Source: Sandaracinaceae bacterium
Lineage (GTDB): Bacteria; Myxococcota_A; Polyangia; Polyangiales; Sandaracinaceae
Assembly: GCA_019637095.1 (NCBI GenBank)
Contig: JAHBWG010000008.1
Coordinates: 1 to 64,000, forward strand
DNA length: 64,000 nt
Reading direction: 5' to 3'
In this document: positions 34,414 to 42,915 of the stretch, one piece after another
Numbering within the stretch: the stretch's first letter is position 1
Layout: every line of letters starts with the position of its first letter
Made by a program: the position numbers and the translations under genes
The notes under the pieces: generated by a model
Seen by the model: the letters and a program-made list of their open reading frames with translations, nothing else
Told to the model about the DNA's origin: nothing
Database searches by the model: none

Positions 34414-34824
34414 AGCGCCGATCCGCTTGGAGAGCCGAGAAGTCTCGGAGCGCGACGGGTTTCCGGCGTGGTCCGAGGCGACGAGGCGATGCAGCACAGC
34501 GTCGAAGAGCGGCGGGCCGCGCCGGGGACCTGTTCCGCCCGCGAGCTCCGGCGGCTTCGAACGAATCTCGAAGACTGCGGAATCATCGAGCGCCCGCGCG
34601 GTCGAGCGCCCGTCGAGGCGTCTGCGCCGAGAACCTTCCCCCGGCGCCGCAGGCGCACGCTCCTCGCCTCCGGGTCTCGTCGCCTCCCGTTTCTTCACGG
34701 GACACGAAGAGAGGCGGAACGAGGAGGGTTGGAACGTTGGCGCGTGCTCCTCCGGCCTCGGAGGTCGGTCACGCGCGCGAGGGTTTGTGCAGCCCGCGGG
34801 CATGAGGCAAAGTGATCGAGCGCC
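34414..34824. other. Gene-free stretch between kinase and TPR-like gene
   Basis: About 410 bases without a convincing gene. Frames crossing it lack a ribosome site or a protein-like composition. A small inverted repeat (TCCCGT with ACGGGA, near 34686-34703) is present. The promoter of the following gene is probably in the right-hand part, but no clear motif is visible. Confidence 0.4.
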
Positions 34825-35952
34825 ATGACCCGGGCCGCCGTCGTCGTCGTGTTGCTCGCGCCCGCGCTCGCGGCGGCGCAGGCCGACGACGAGACGCCGA
34901 GCCTGACGTGGGCCCTCGAGCGCGCGCGCAGCCTCGACGCGCAGGTGGACTACGAGCCCGCGGCGGAGCTCTACGAGGTGTACGCGGACGCGTGTCTCGC
35001 GACGCCGACCGCGGCGCTCGAGCGCGGCGCGCCGTGCGCGCACACCGGCGAAGCGCTCGGGCGGGCGTTCGAGCTGCGGCGCGCGCTCGGACACTCCGCG
35101 CGCGCGGCGACGAACGCGGCGCGCTTCCGCGAGCACTTCCTCTACGCCGAGCCGCGGCGCGCGCTCGAGATCGCGTACGGCGTCGTGCAGCTCCACGTCG
35201 AGGCGGGGCGCACGGACGAGGCGCTCGCGCTCCTCGACGCGCTCGACGAGACGGCGGCCGGGCCGCGGCAGGCGATCGTGACCGACGGGCTGCGCGCGAC
35301 GATCGCGGCGGCGCGCGGGGAGGCGGGGCTGGCCGCGCACCGCTGGCGGCGCGTCGAGCGGCGCTGGCAGGCGGAGCGCGCGGCGCTCGAGGCGGAGGGG
35401 CCGATCCCGCTCGAGTGGGTCCGCGCGACGGTCGCCGAGGGCCGGCTGGCGCGCGCGCGCCCCGCGGTGGAGCGCTACTTCGCGACGCGCGCGCCTCACC
35501 TGCGCGGCGTGCGCTCCGACGCGGTGTGGTGGACGCGGGTGTCGAGCTGGGCGACGCGCAGCCGGCGGCGGCTCGTCCTGGCGCGGCTCGCGCTCGAGCA
35601 GGTCTACGAGCTCGGCTCGGTGCGCCACAGCGTGATCGCGGCGGCGACGATCGGCGAGATGTACGGACGGCAAGCAGAAGTGCACGGGTCGTTGTCGATC
35701 CCCGCGGACGAGGCGCTGCTCGCGCTCGCGCGCGACGGCGAGCACCGGCCCGGCTACGTCGAGGCGCGCTCGCACCTCGAGGTGTGCGTCGCGTGGGCGG
35801 CGCGCGACGGCGTGGCGCCGGCGTGGGCGGAGCGCTGCGCGGCGCGGCTGCACGCGCTCGACCCCGAGGCGTTCCCCGACGCCGCCGAGCTCCACGGGAG
35901 CGCGGCGCTCCCCGCGCTGTCGCCGGCGCTGCCCCCCGGGATCGAGGAGTAG
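34825..35952 (+). CDS. Secreted TPR-like helical protein
   Basis: The product has 375 residues with a short signal peptide (MTRAAVVVVLLAPALAAAQ) that should be cut before ADDE. The mature part is built from Ala- and Arg-rich helix pairs in TPR-like phase (YEPAAELYEVYADACL, RALEIAYGVVQLHVEAG, EALALLDALDETA) and ends in a Pro-rich tail. It is probably periplasmic and may work in protein interactions. It lies 9 bases before a Ser/Thr kinase gene on the same strand, which suggests a shared transcript. Confidence 0.65.
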   Translation: MTRAAVVVVLLAPALAAAQADDETPSLTWALERARSLDAQVDYEPAAELYEVYADACLATPTAALERGAPCAHTGEALGRAFELRRALGHSARAATNAARFREHFLYAEPRRALEIAYGVVQLHVEAGRTDEALALLDALDETAAGPRQAIVTDGLRATIAAARGEAGLAAHRWRRVERRWQAERAALEAEGPIPLEWVRATVAEGRLARARPAVERYFATRAPHLRGVRSDAVWWTRVSSWATRSRRRLVLARLALEQVYELGSVRHSVIAAATIGEMYGRQAEVHGSLSIPADEALLALARDGEHRPGYVEARSHLEVCVAWAARDGVAPAWAERCAARLHALDPEAFPDAAELHGSAALPALSPALPPGIEE

Positions 35953-35961
35953 CGCGCGCGC

Positions 35962-37812
35962 GTGGCCGTCTCCCTGCGCGAGGTCCTGTCGTTCGGACGC
36001 TACGAGCCGCTGTTCCGCATCGCGTCGGGCGGGATGGCGGAGGTGTACGCCGCGCAGATCCAGGGCGAGGCGGGCTTCCAGAAGCTCGTCGCGGTCAAGC
36101 GCATGCACCCGCACCTCGCGCACGACCCGAGCTTCGTCGACATGTTCCTCAACGAGGCGCGGCTCGCGGCGCACATCGCGAGCCCGCACGTCGTGCAGAC
36201 GCTCGACCTCGGCCGCGGCAGCGACGGCTCGCTCTACATCGTGATGGAGCTCGTCGTCGGCATCTCCCTCGCGACGCTCGAGGTGACGCTCGAGTCGGCG
36301 CTGCCGGTGCCCGTCGCGCTCGAGCTCGTCGCGCAGGCGGCGCAGGGCCTCGACGACGCGCACGAGGCGGTGACGCCCTCGGGCGAGCAGCTCGGCTTGA
36401 TCCACCGCGACATCTCCCCGCACAACATCCTCGTCGGCCTCGACGGGCGCGCGCGCGTGACGGACTTCGGGATCGCGCGCGCCGTGCACGCGCCGCGCGC
36501 GGAGACGAACGCGAAGGAGCTCAAGGGCAAGTTCGCGTACATGTCGCCCGAGCAGACGCGGATGCACCCGCTCGACCGGCGCTCCGATCTCTTCAGCCTC
36601 GGGATCGTGCTCTGGGAGGCGCTCGTCGGGAAGCGGCTGTTCGCGGTGCGCGACCCCGCCGAGTGCATCCGCAACGTGCGCAAGCGGCACGTGCCGCCGC
36701 CGCACGAGCTCGACCCGCGCATCCCGCCGGCGGTCTCGAAGGTCGTGCTCACCGCGCTCGAGCGGATGCCATCCGCGCGGTTCCAGACCGGCGCCGACTT
36801 CGCCGAAGCGCTGCGCCGCGTCGGGCGTGACGAGCTCGGACGCCTGCCGGACCGGCGCACGATCTCGGCGTTCGTGAAGGACGCCGGCGGCGAGGAGCTC
36901 GCGCGGCTGACGCGGCTGATCCGCCTCGGGAGCGAAGGGGCGCCGCCCGACGCGATGGAGGAGGTGCGGCCCGGCTCGACGATGGTGCTCGGCGCGGACG
37001 GCTCGGGCGTGGCGCGGATCGGGACGACGCGCACCGACGAGATGGACCCCGCGTCGCTGCCGAAGATCGCGACGGTGATCCTGATCGAGGAGGAGGACGA
37101 CGCGGCGGCGACCGCGACGGAGGCCGATCTCGACGACGCGGACCTCGAGTTCCTCGCGCTCGCGGAGCACCAGACGCCGCTGCTCGATCCGAGCGTCGAG
37201 CAGGTGATCCCCCCAGACGACGCGGACGAGGACGGCGAGGAAGGAATCGACGAGGACGACGAGCGGCTGCCGACGGGGCAGTTCCGCAAGCTCGTCGCGC
37301 CGATCGCGCCGCCGACGTCGACGGGTGAGCGCGCGCTCGCGGCGCGCGCGCGGACGCGCTCGCGCGCGTGGCTGATCACGCTCGGGGCGCTCGCCGTCGC
37401 GGGGCTCGCGGCGGTCGCCGCGGCGGCGTCGTGGCGGCTGGCCTCGGAGCCCCCCGCCGCCGTGCTGCCGAGCTCGGCGCCCGCGGCGCGGATCGAGCCC
37501 CCGGCCGTCCGGAGCGAGAGCCGGCCCGCAGCGCCGGCGAGCGTCGAGCGCCCGAGCGAGCCCGTGCGCGACGAGGCCACCGCGCCTCGCGACGACGCGC
37601 CCGCGCCGAGCGCGGAGGACCCCGCGGCGCGCCGTCGCGGCGCCCGCCGCGGCGGAGCCACGCGCGGGCGCGAGGCACCCGCGACCGAGCCCGCCTCCCG
37701 GCCGACGCGCCCGCGCCCGAGCGAGCCGGCGAGCGCGCCCGCCGCGCGCGACGCGCGTCCGTCGCGGCCCGTGCTGCTCGACGTACGCGCGTTCGATCAG
37801 GTCGCGCCCTGA
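35962..37812 (+). CDS. Ser/Thr protein kinase with C-terminal TM segment
   Basis: The product has 616 residues, starting at GTG 35962. The kinase domain (about 12-280) has the loop ASGGMAEVY, VAVKRM (catalytic Lys), HRDISPHNIL (catalytic Asp, with Ser in place of the usual Lys two residues on), TDFGIAR and FAYMSPEQ. The HRDxSPxN form is common among myxobacterial kinases. A long acidic linker, rich in Asp and Glu, leads to one membrane helix (about 470-491) and a Pro/Ala/Arg-rich tail. It probably spans the inner membrane and passes an outside signal to the kinase. Confidence 0.9.
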   Translation: MAVSLREVLSFGRYEPLFRIASGGMAEVYAAQIQGEAGFQKLVAVKRMHPHLAHDPSFVDMFLNEARLAAHIASPHVVQTLDLGRGSDGSLYIVMELVVGISLATLEVTLESALPVPVALELVAQAAQGLDDAHEAVTPSGEQLGLIHRDISPHNILVGLDGRARVTDFGIARAVHAPRAETNAKELKGKFAYMSPEQTRMHPLDRRSDLFSLGIVLWEALVGKRLFAVRDPAECIRNVRKRHVPPPHELDPRIPPAVSKVVLTALERMPSARFQTGADFAEALRRVGRDELGRLPDRRTISAFVKDAGGEELARLTRLIRLGSEGAPPDAMEEVRPGSTMVLGADGSGVARIGTTRTDEMDPASLPKIATVILIEEEDDAAATATEADLDDADLEFLALAEHQTPLLDPSVEQVIPPDDADEDGEEGIDEDDERLPTGQFRKLVAPIAPPTSTGERALAARARTRSRAWLITLGALAVAGLAAVAAAASWRLASEPPAAVLPSSAPAARIEPPAVRSESRPAAPASVERPSEPVRDEATAPRDDAPAPSAEDPAARRRGARRGGATRGREAPATEPASRPTRPRPSEPASAPAARDARPSRPVLLDVRAFDQVAP

Positions 37813-37816
37813 CGCG

Positions 37817-38089
37817 CTACAGCGCGCGGAACGTGTCGAGGGGCAGAGACGTCGGATCGCTCGTCCCGGCGCCCGACACCATGCCGTCCGCGTCGATCGT
37901 GGCGGCGTGGATGAGGAAGTACACACCGTCGCCGCCAGCCACGATCACCAACGCGCGCCCCGTCGGGTAGCGCTGCTCGACCCAGAGACACTGAACGTCG
38001 CTGGGCGAGCGGAGCTCATCGCTCCTGGGATGGCGCGACCCGTCCTCGGTGGCGTAGTAGCGTACCCCGGTGCGCGCCCTCAGCTTCAT
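37817..38089 (-). CDS. Small hypothetical protein (90 aa)
   Basis: The ATG at 38089 begins a protein-like frame of 90 residues (MKLRARTGVRYYATEDG). It is polar with a hydrophobic central strand pair (GRALVIVAGG, VYFLIHAATIDADG), so it may be a small beta-sheet domain. Longer frames upstream lack a ribosome site. The 3' end converges on the kinase gene, 4 bases away. Family unknown; the codon pattern supports it as real. Confidence 0.5.
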   Translation of the reverse strand: MKLRARTGVRYYATEDGSRHPRSDELRSPSDVQCLWVEQRYPTGRALVIVAGGDGVYFLIHAATIDADGMVSGAGTSDPTSLPLDTFRAL

Positions 38090-38238
38090 GGCCTCGCCTG
38101 CCTCCGCAGCCGCGTCCACCACGCCACTCGCCGAGGCGGTGCCCTGTCGATGCAACCGTTCGAGGCGCGGATGAAGAACGACACGGGCCGGATCCCGAGA
38201 CCCATCGTATTCGAGGACGGTTCGTGCGGCCAGGGCGC

Positions 38239-38285
38239 CTCCCACTGACCGGGACCTCGAAGGGGCTCTTTCGAGCAGGTGGGAG
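38239..38285 (-). terminator. Possible terminator hairpin after a lipoprotein gene
   Basis: Outer arms CTCCCAC (38239-38245) and GTGGGAG (38279-38285) flank an inner pair CTCGAA/TTCGAG. The structure lies just beyond the stop of the leftward lipoprotein gene that ends at 38292. The loop sequence is long and there is no clear T-run. Confidence 0.4.
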
Positions 38286-38291
38286 CCGCGC

Positions 38292-38873
38292 TCAGGGGGC
38301 CTCGCAGAAGTGGGTGCCGTCGGCGCGGCAGTGCATCACCGCGTCGCCGTCGCGGCAGCGCACGTCGCAACGCTCGATGCGCGTGGGCTCGGGCGCGGGG
38401 CTGATCGGCACGGTGTCCACGCACACGCGCGCTTGCGTGTACCGGCCGCGGTAGAACACGCGCTCGAGCTCGACGCGGGCCTCCGGCGCGAGCGCGTCGC
38501 GCGCGCTGGTGCACGCGTCGTCCTCGCAGAAGCGGGCGCGCACGCGCAGGGGGCGCGCGAAGTCGTCTTCGTCGCCGAGCACGCTCACGACCATCGAGCA
38601 GTCCGGCGCGAGCTCGCGCACCTCGCACGCCGGCGGCCGCAGCGGGCGCGCGCACGTCGCTCGCAGCGCGACGCCGTCGAGGCGCTCGAGCGGCGCCCAG
38701 TCCTCGTCGAAGCCGCGGTCGTTCGCGACCTGGATCACCACGAAGAGCGGCACGACGGACACCGGCTGCGGCGGCAGATCGAGCTCGAGCTCGAACACGG
38801 CGTTGCGCGCGCAGCCGCACGTCGCGAGGGCGAGCGCGAGCGCGAGCCGACGAGCGCGCTGGCCACGGGTCAC
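38292..38873 (-). CDS. Hypothetical lipoprotein, Cys-rich
   Basis: GTG 38873 overlaps the upstream stop by 4 bases (GTGA). The product has 193 residues with a signal segment (RRLALALALATCGC) that would place the lipid on one of two Cys, although the lipobox is not canonical. The mature part has ten or so Cys residues, mainly toward the C-terminus (IERCDVRCRDGDAVMHCRAD, FCEAP), which suggests several disulfides. It should be a periplasmic or outer membrane lipoprotein that works with the TPR protein encoded upstream. Confidence 0.6.
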   Translation of the reverse strand: MTRGQRARRLALALALATCGCARNAVFELELDLPPQPVSVVPLFVVIQVANDRGFDEDWAPLERLDGVALRATCARPLRPPACEVRELAPDCSMVVSVLGDEDDFARPLRVRARFCEDDACTSARDALAPEARVELERVFYRGRYTQARVCVDTVPISPAPEPTRIERCDVRCRDGDAVMHCRADGTHFCEAP

Positions 38874-39622
38874 GGCAGCTCCAGGACGAAGGGGGTCCGC
38901 GGCCCGAGCTGCGCCTCGGCGTCGAGCACGACGCCGACGACGATCGCGACGAGCACGAGCACCGCGCCGAGCGAGACGCCGACGCCGACCCAGAGGCCGG
39001 AGTCGTCGGGCGCCGCCGGGCGGTCGCGCTCGCGCGACGTCGGCTCGAGCTCGACGCGCAGGTCGAGCGCCTCGCCCGCGCCGACGCGCCCCGTCCACGT
39101 GAAGGGCTCGGCGCCGTGCCGCTCGACGACGAGCTCGTGCGGGCCGGGCTCGACGATGACGGTGCTCGCCTCGCCCTCGAGCCGCCGCGGCGGCTCGAGG
39201 TCCACGCGGCACGTCGCGCCGTCGAGGGCGCCGCGCAGCCGCAGCCGCCCGACGCGCGCGGCGACCTCCGCGTACATCGGCTCGGCCTGCGCGCGCACGC
39301 TCGCCTCGAGCCCCGCGTCGGCGAGCAGCCGCTCGAGCGCCTCCGCCGCCTCGCGGTGCCGCTCCAGCGAGCGCAGCGTCGAGGCCAGGTTGAAGAGCGC
39401 GACCGGCGAGCCGCTCAGCGCGTAGCTGTGCACGAACTCACGTCGCGCATCCTCGAAACGCTGTTCACCCGCGAATTCCATGCCTCGGAGGAACGCCTCG
39501 CGGGCGCGCAGCACGTCGGCGCGCGGCGCGTTGGGCGGCGGGTCCGGGAGCTGCGCGCGCGCGCTCGCGAGCGGTCCCGAGAGGACCGCCGCGAGGAGCG
39601 CCATCGTCCGGATCGCCTGCAT
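38870..39622 (-). CDS. Secreted TPR and PEGA-like membrane protein
   Basis: The product has 250 residues. A signal peptide (MQAIRTMALLAAVLSGPLASARAQ) is followed by TPR-like helices (FLRGMEFAGEQRFEDARREF, ALFNLASTLRSLERHREAA). A PEGA-like beta domain comes next, with GATCRVDLEPP and EPGPHELVVERHG. A membrane helix lies near the C-terminus (VGVGVSLGAVLVLVAIVVGVV). This layout is common in myxobacterial envelope proteins. The gene overlaps the lipoprotein downstream by 4 bases. A terminator-like hairpin stands just upstream of its start. Confidence 0.75.
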   Translation of the reverse strand: MQAIRTMALLAAVLSGPLASARAQLPDPPPNAPRADVLRAREAFLRGMEFAGEQRFEDARREFVHSYALSGSPVALFNLASTLRSLERHREAAEALERLLADAGLEASVRAQAEPMYAEVAARVGRLRLRGALDGATCRVDLEPPRRLEGEASTVIVEPGPHELVVERHGAEPFTWTGRVGAGEALDLRVELEPTSRERDRPAAPDDSGLWVGVGVSLGAVLVLVAIVVGVVLDAEAQLGPRTPFVLELP

Positions 39623-39642
39623 TCTCGGGGATGAATAACAGA

Positions 39643-39668
39643 AACCCGCCGGTGGCGGCCGGCGGGTT
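39643..39668 (-). terminator. Intrinsic terminator on the minus strand
   Basis: A perfect 10-bp stem (AACCCGCCGG with CCGGCGGGTT) has a 6-base loop. Read leftwards it is followed by TTTCTGTTATT, a T-rich run, which is the form of an intrinsic terminator. It would end transcription from the methyltransferase gene, or it could act as an attenuator, since the TPR gene starts only 20 bases farther on. Confidence 0.7.
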
Positions 39669-39745
39669 CCTCGATAAGCAAAGCGTCAATGGTCGGAGAT
39701 CGGAACTGTGCGGCGAGCCGCTCGGGTCGCCCAGAGCGCCTCAGC

Positions 39746-39787
39746 CCCGCCTACCCATAGGCGAAAAATCGCCTCGTGGGTAGCGGG
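39746..39787. repeat. Double-stem hairpin with AAAA tetraloop
   Basis: An outer stem (CTACCC with GGGTAG, extended by CCCG/CGGG past a bulged C) encloses a small internal loop. An inner 5-bp stem (GGCGA/TCGCC) is capped by AAAA. It sits in the gap after the methyltransferase gene. The design, though not the sequence, matches the hairpin after tRNA-Leu at 22961. Confidence 0.6.
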
Positions 39788-39908
39788 ACTTGCGCTCGAC
39801 GGGTCGGCAGCGGCTGCTTCGCATCGTGCGCATCCCCTACGCAGCCCGTGTGCCAGGGCCCGCCGGTGAGGCTTCGCGGAGCGGTCGCCCCCGGAAGTGG
39901 CTGCTCGA

Positions 39909-40781
39909 TCAGCCGCCTTCGGCGCGCTTGGCTCGCTTGGCCGCCACCCGCGGCGGCAGCTCGACGCTCGCGAGGAGGTACGCGTTCCAGCCGGGGTCGT
40001 TGTCCGCGTGCTCGCGCGGCTTGAACGTCCCCGTGCCCTGGCCGACCTCGTCCTCCTCCTCCCACAGCACCTCGACGTGCCCGAAGCCCGCCTCCGCGAG
40101 CAGCTCGCGCAGCTCCGGGATCGTCCAGAGGCGCCACTCGTACGTGAACGCCTCCTTGAGCTTGGTGCCGTCGGCGAAGCGGAAGTGGATGTGCGCGCGG
40201 AAGTCGCTGGTGACGGGATCGAAGTGCGCCTGGTCCCAGACGTACGTGAAGTCCTCGACCGCGCGCTTCTCGAGGAGGATCTGCTGCGACTCCCAGCCGC
40301 CGAAGAGGTCGAGGAAGAAGAGCCCGTCGGGGCGCAGGTGCTCGCGCACCGTGGCGAAGTAGCCGCGCAGCGTGTCGCGCGTCTTGAAGCAGAAGTACGA
40401 GTAGTTGAGCGCCATCACGACGTCGTGGCGCTCGGGGTGGTGGTCGCGCACGTCGCCGTTCACCGTCGTGACGCGCGCGCGCTCGCCCTCGTCGAGCGCC
40501 GAGAGCACGTGCTCGGTGCCCCACGCGAGCACGCTCGGGTCGATGTCGACGCCGAGCGCGGTGCGGCTCGGGTGGCTCTTGACCCACTCTGCGCACAAGA
40601 GCGCCGTGCCGCAGAAGTCCTCGCGCAGCGAGAGCGGCTCGCGGCCGACGCGGCGCCGGAAGTAGCGGTTCGCGAGGTGCACCTCGAACGCCGGGTCCTG
40701 GACCGAGAGCTGGTAGAGGGCGTGCTTGTCCGCCGTCTTCGCCGTCCGTCGCTTCTGCTTCTTGCGCTGCTTCTGGCCCAT
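39909..40781 (-). CDS. Class I SAM-dependent methyltransferase
   Basis: The product has 290 residues. After a very basic start (MGQKQRKKQKRRTAK), the Rossmann methyltransferase core is visible: REDFCGTALLCAEWVKS (motif I region), ALGVDIDPSVLAWG (acidic end of strand two) and NYSYFCFKTRDTLRGYF. LRPDGLFFLDLFGG is the usual post-motif segment. The basic N-terminus suggests RNA or ribosome binding. The target is not known. A terminator lies about 240 bases past its stop. Confidence 0.85.
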   Translation of the reverse strand: MGQKQRKKQKRRTAKTADKHALYQLSVQDPAFEVHLANRYFRRRVGREPLSLREDFCGTALLCAEWVKSHPSRTALGVDIDPSVLAWGTEHVLSALDEGERARVTTVNGDVRDHHPERHDVVMALNYSYFCFKTRDTLRGYFATVREHLRPDGLFFLDLFGGWESQQILLEKRAVEDFTYVWDQAHFDPVTSDFRAHIHFRFADGTKLKEAFTYEWRLWTIPELRELLAEAGFGHVEVLWEEEDEVGQGTGTFKPREHADNDPGWNAYLLASVELPPRVAAKRAKRAEGG

Positions 40782-40815
40782 CGCGGCGCGGCCTTAGCAC
40801 CTCGCGCCGGCCGCG

Positions 40816-41589
40816 TCACTCGACGTCCGCGCGGAGCTCCTTGGCGACCTCGGGAGAGACGCTGCGCAAGTGCAAGGCAAGTTGCGGGAACGGGATCTCG
40901 ATCCCCTCGCGCTCGAGCGCCGCGTGCACGCGTACGGCGAGGCGGCTCTCGATCTGGATGGCCTCGCGGTAGCCGGCGGTCCACGCGCGGATCGCGAAGT
41001 CGACCGAGCTGTCGCCGAAGCCGACGCAGATCACGTCCGGCGGCGGGTCGTGGAGCACGCCCGGCGGCGAGGACGCGACCTCGAGCAGCAGCGCCCGCGC
41101 GCGCTCGGGCGAGCCCGCGCGCAGCTCGTGCCGACGAACGAGCTCGAGCCGCCGGCGCGCGTCGGTCAGCGTCCAGTTCACGAGCCGGCCGCTGATCAGG
41201 TCGGCGTTCGGGACGATGACCTCGGCGCCGTCGAGCGAGGCGACCGTGCTCGAGCGGATCCCGATCCGCCGCACCGTGCCGACGAGCGGCCCGAGCTCGA
41301 TGATGTCGCCGACCTCGATCGGGCGCTCGGCCACGAGGATGAGCCCCGAGGCGAAGGTGCTCACGACGTTCTGGAGCCCGAAGCCGATGCCGACGCCGAG
41401 GGCGCCGCCGCGCGGCGCGAGCCGCTCCGGCCCGACCCCCGCGACGCCGAACGCGAGCACCACACCGATCGCGCACGCGGCCGGGGACGCTACGCGGACC
41501 CGACGGGGGCGTTCGGGATTTCGGGGTGTGACCCGGCGGTAACCGGGGCGAGCCAAGATCTCGGCCCGTGCGCGCGTACCACGGGCCAT
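40816..41589 (-). CDS. MscS-type mechanosensitive channel, N-terminally truncated
   Basis: The pore helix and beta domain of MscS are intact (GGALGVGIGFGLQNVVSTFASG, RPIEVGDIIELG, VIVPNADLISG, VNWTLTD), up to the C-terminal alpha/beta domain. The first membrane helices are missing: only one weak hydrophobic stretch (CAIGVVLAFGVAG) precedes the pore helix. Before it lies an Arg/Pro-rich, non-membrane sequence. The only ATG (41589) overlaps the ATG of the divergent gene at 41588. It is probably a relic that lost its 5' half, although a short working form cannot be ruled out. Confidence 0.55.
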   Translation of the reverse strand: MARGTRARAEILARPGYRRVTPRNPERPRRVRVASPAACAIGVVLAFGVAGVGPERLAPRGGALGVGIGFGLQNVVSTFASGLILVAERPIEVGDIIELGPLVGTVRRIGIRSSTVASLDGAEVIVPNADLISGRLVNWTLTDARRRLELVRRHELRAGSPERARALLLEVASSPPGVLHDPPPDVICVGFGDSSVDFAIRAWTAGYREAIQIESRLAVRVHAALEREGIEIPFPQLALHLRSVSPEVAKELRADVE

Positions 41590-42085
41590 GCGCACCCTGA
41601 AGCTCGTCCTGGCCTTGGCCCTCAGCGGTTCGGCGTTCGGCGCGCTCGGCGCCGGCTTCGTCTGGAGCCTCGACGCGAGCCCGCCGGTCGCGATCACGGC
41701 CGAGCCGGCGGGGGAAGCGCCCGCGCGCGCCGAGCCGGTCGTCGCGGCCATCGTCGGGCATCGGGCGGAGCCGGCACCGGAGCCGACGCCGGTGGCGGAG
41801 CCGGCGCCCGAGGCCGAGGGCGAGCCGTCCGTCGCGCCGAGCCCCGCCGCGGACCTCGTCGAGGTGCCGGCGCTGACGAGGCTGACCGGGCTGCGCGCGT
41901 TCCGGCGGCTCCGCGCGCTCGGGCTCGTGCCCGAGCTGCGCGACGCGCGCGGCCGGCGCGTCGCGCCGTGGGAGCGGATGTACCGCAGGGTCGAGGGGCA
42001 GTCGGTCGCGGCGGGCGAGCGCGTCGAGCCCGGCTCGACCGTCGAGGTGATCGTGGCGGCGCCCCCGATCGCCTCGGGGTACTGA
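41588..42085 (+). CDS. Secreted PASTA-domain protein
   Basis: The product has 165 residues. An N-terminal hydrophobic segment (LKLVLALALSGSAFGALGAGFVW) could be a signal or a membrane anchor. A Pro/Ala/Glu-rich linker (about 45-90) leads to one PASTA-like domain (about 92-160), with VEVPALTRLTGLRAFRRL at its start and VEPGSTVEVIV at its end. PASTA domains bind peptidoglycan or beta-lactams, so it may sense the cell wall. The hydroxylase gene starts 3 bases after its stop. Confidence 0.65.
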   Translation: MRTLKLVLALALSGSAFGALGAGFVWSLDASPPVAITAEPAGEAPARAEPVVAAIVGHRAEPAPEPTPVAEPAPEAEGEPSVAPSPAADLVEVPALTRLTGLRAFRRLRALGLVPELRDARGRRVAPWERMYRRVEGQSVAAGERVEPGSTVEVIVAAPPIASGY

Positions 42086-42088
42086 GCG

Positions 42089-42883
42089 GTGCTCGAGGAG
42101 TCGCTGCGCGCGCTCGCCTATGCGGCCCTCGTCGGGCTCGCGTTCGCGCCGCTCGAGCGCATCTTCTCCCTGCGCGCGGAGCGCCGCACCCGCTGGACGA
42201 CGGACCTCCTGTTCGCGACGGTCGGCCACGTGGGCACGCGCCTGCTGCTGCTCTACGGGCTGGGCGCCGCGCTCCTGCTCTCGCAGGAGCTCGCGACCGA
42301 CGCGGGGCTCGGCGCCGCCTCGCCGCTCGCCGAGCTCCCCACGGCCTTGCGGCTGCCGCTCGGCCTGCTCCTCTTCGAGGTCGCCGGCTATGGCTACCAC
42401 CGCCTCGCGCACCGCGTGCCGTGGCTCTGGCACCTGCACCGCGTCCACCACTCGGCGCCGACGATGGACTGGCTCGCCTCGTTCCGGCAGCACCCGCTCG
42501 AGATCGGGCTGATGACGCTCGCGCAGAACCTCCCGCTCGTCCTGCTCGGCGTGCCGCTCGGCGAGCACGCGGTGGTCGTGCTGCTGCTCGCGCTCAACAC
42601 CGTCTTCGTGCACGGCAACTTGCGCACCCCGCGCTGGCTCGAGCGCGTGATCGCCACGCCGCGCTTCCACCACCGCCACCACGACGCGCACGCGCGCTCC
42701 GCCAACTACGCGACGCTGTTCCCCTGGCTCGACCGGCTCTTCGGCACGCACGACGCCGCCGACGCGGGCACGGTCGGCCTGCCCGACGGAGACGACCCGG
42801 GCTTCGTCGCGCTGCTGCTCGCGCGCGCCCCTCGGCGGGAGCCCGACGGGACCCCCGAGCCCGCGTCCGCGCCTCCGGTTTGA
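42089..42883 (+). CDS. Fatty acid hydroxylase/sterol desaturase family membrane enzyme
   Basis: The product has 264 residues, starting at GTG 42089. It has four or more hydrophobic segments and the three histidine boxes of the di-iron fatty acid hydroxylase superfamily: HRLAH, HRVHH and HHRHHD. The family hydroxylates or desaturates lipids or sterols in the inner membrane. In a myxobacterium the target may be a membrane lipid. It lies 3 bases after the PASTA gene, and rimO starts about 30 bases downstream. Confidence 0.9.
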   Translation: MLEESLRALAYAALVGLAFAPLERIFSLRAERRTRWTTDLLFATVGHVGTRLLLLYGLGAALLLSQELATDAGLGAASPLAELPTALRLPLGLLLFEVAGYGYHRLAHRVPWLWHLHRVHHSAPTMDWLASFRQHPLEIGLMTLAQNLPLVLLGVPLGEHAVVVLLLALNTVFVHGNLRTPRWLERVIATPRFHHRHHDAHARSANYATLFPWLDRLFGTHDAADAGTVGLPDGDDPGFVALLLARAPRREPDGTPEPASAPPV

Positions 42884-42915
42884 ACGCGGACGGAAAACCT
42901 TCCACCCTCCGCGGC

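Noticed and set aside
34334-34828. A 164-codon plus-strand frame across the gap after the first kinase
   Set aside because: It overlaps the kinase end, has no ribosome site and has a random-looking composition.
32254-37926. A very long open frame on the minus strand (nearly 1,900 codons)
   Set aside because: It runs opposite two kinase genes with all catalytic motifs. Its composition is dominated by Arg, Glu and Val, as expected for the antisense of GC-rich genes, and it has no ribosome site.
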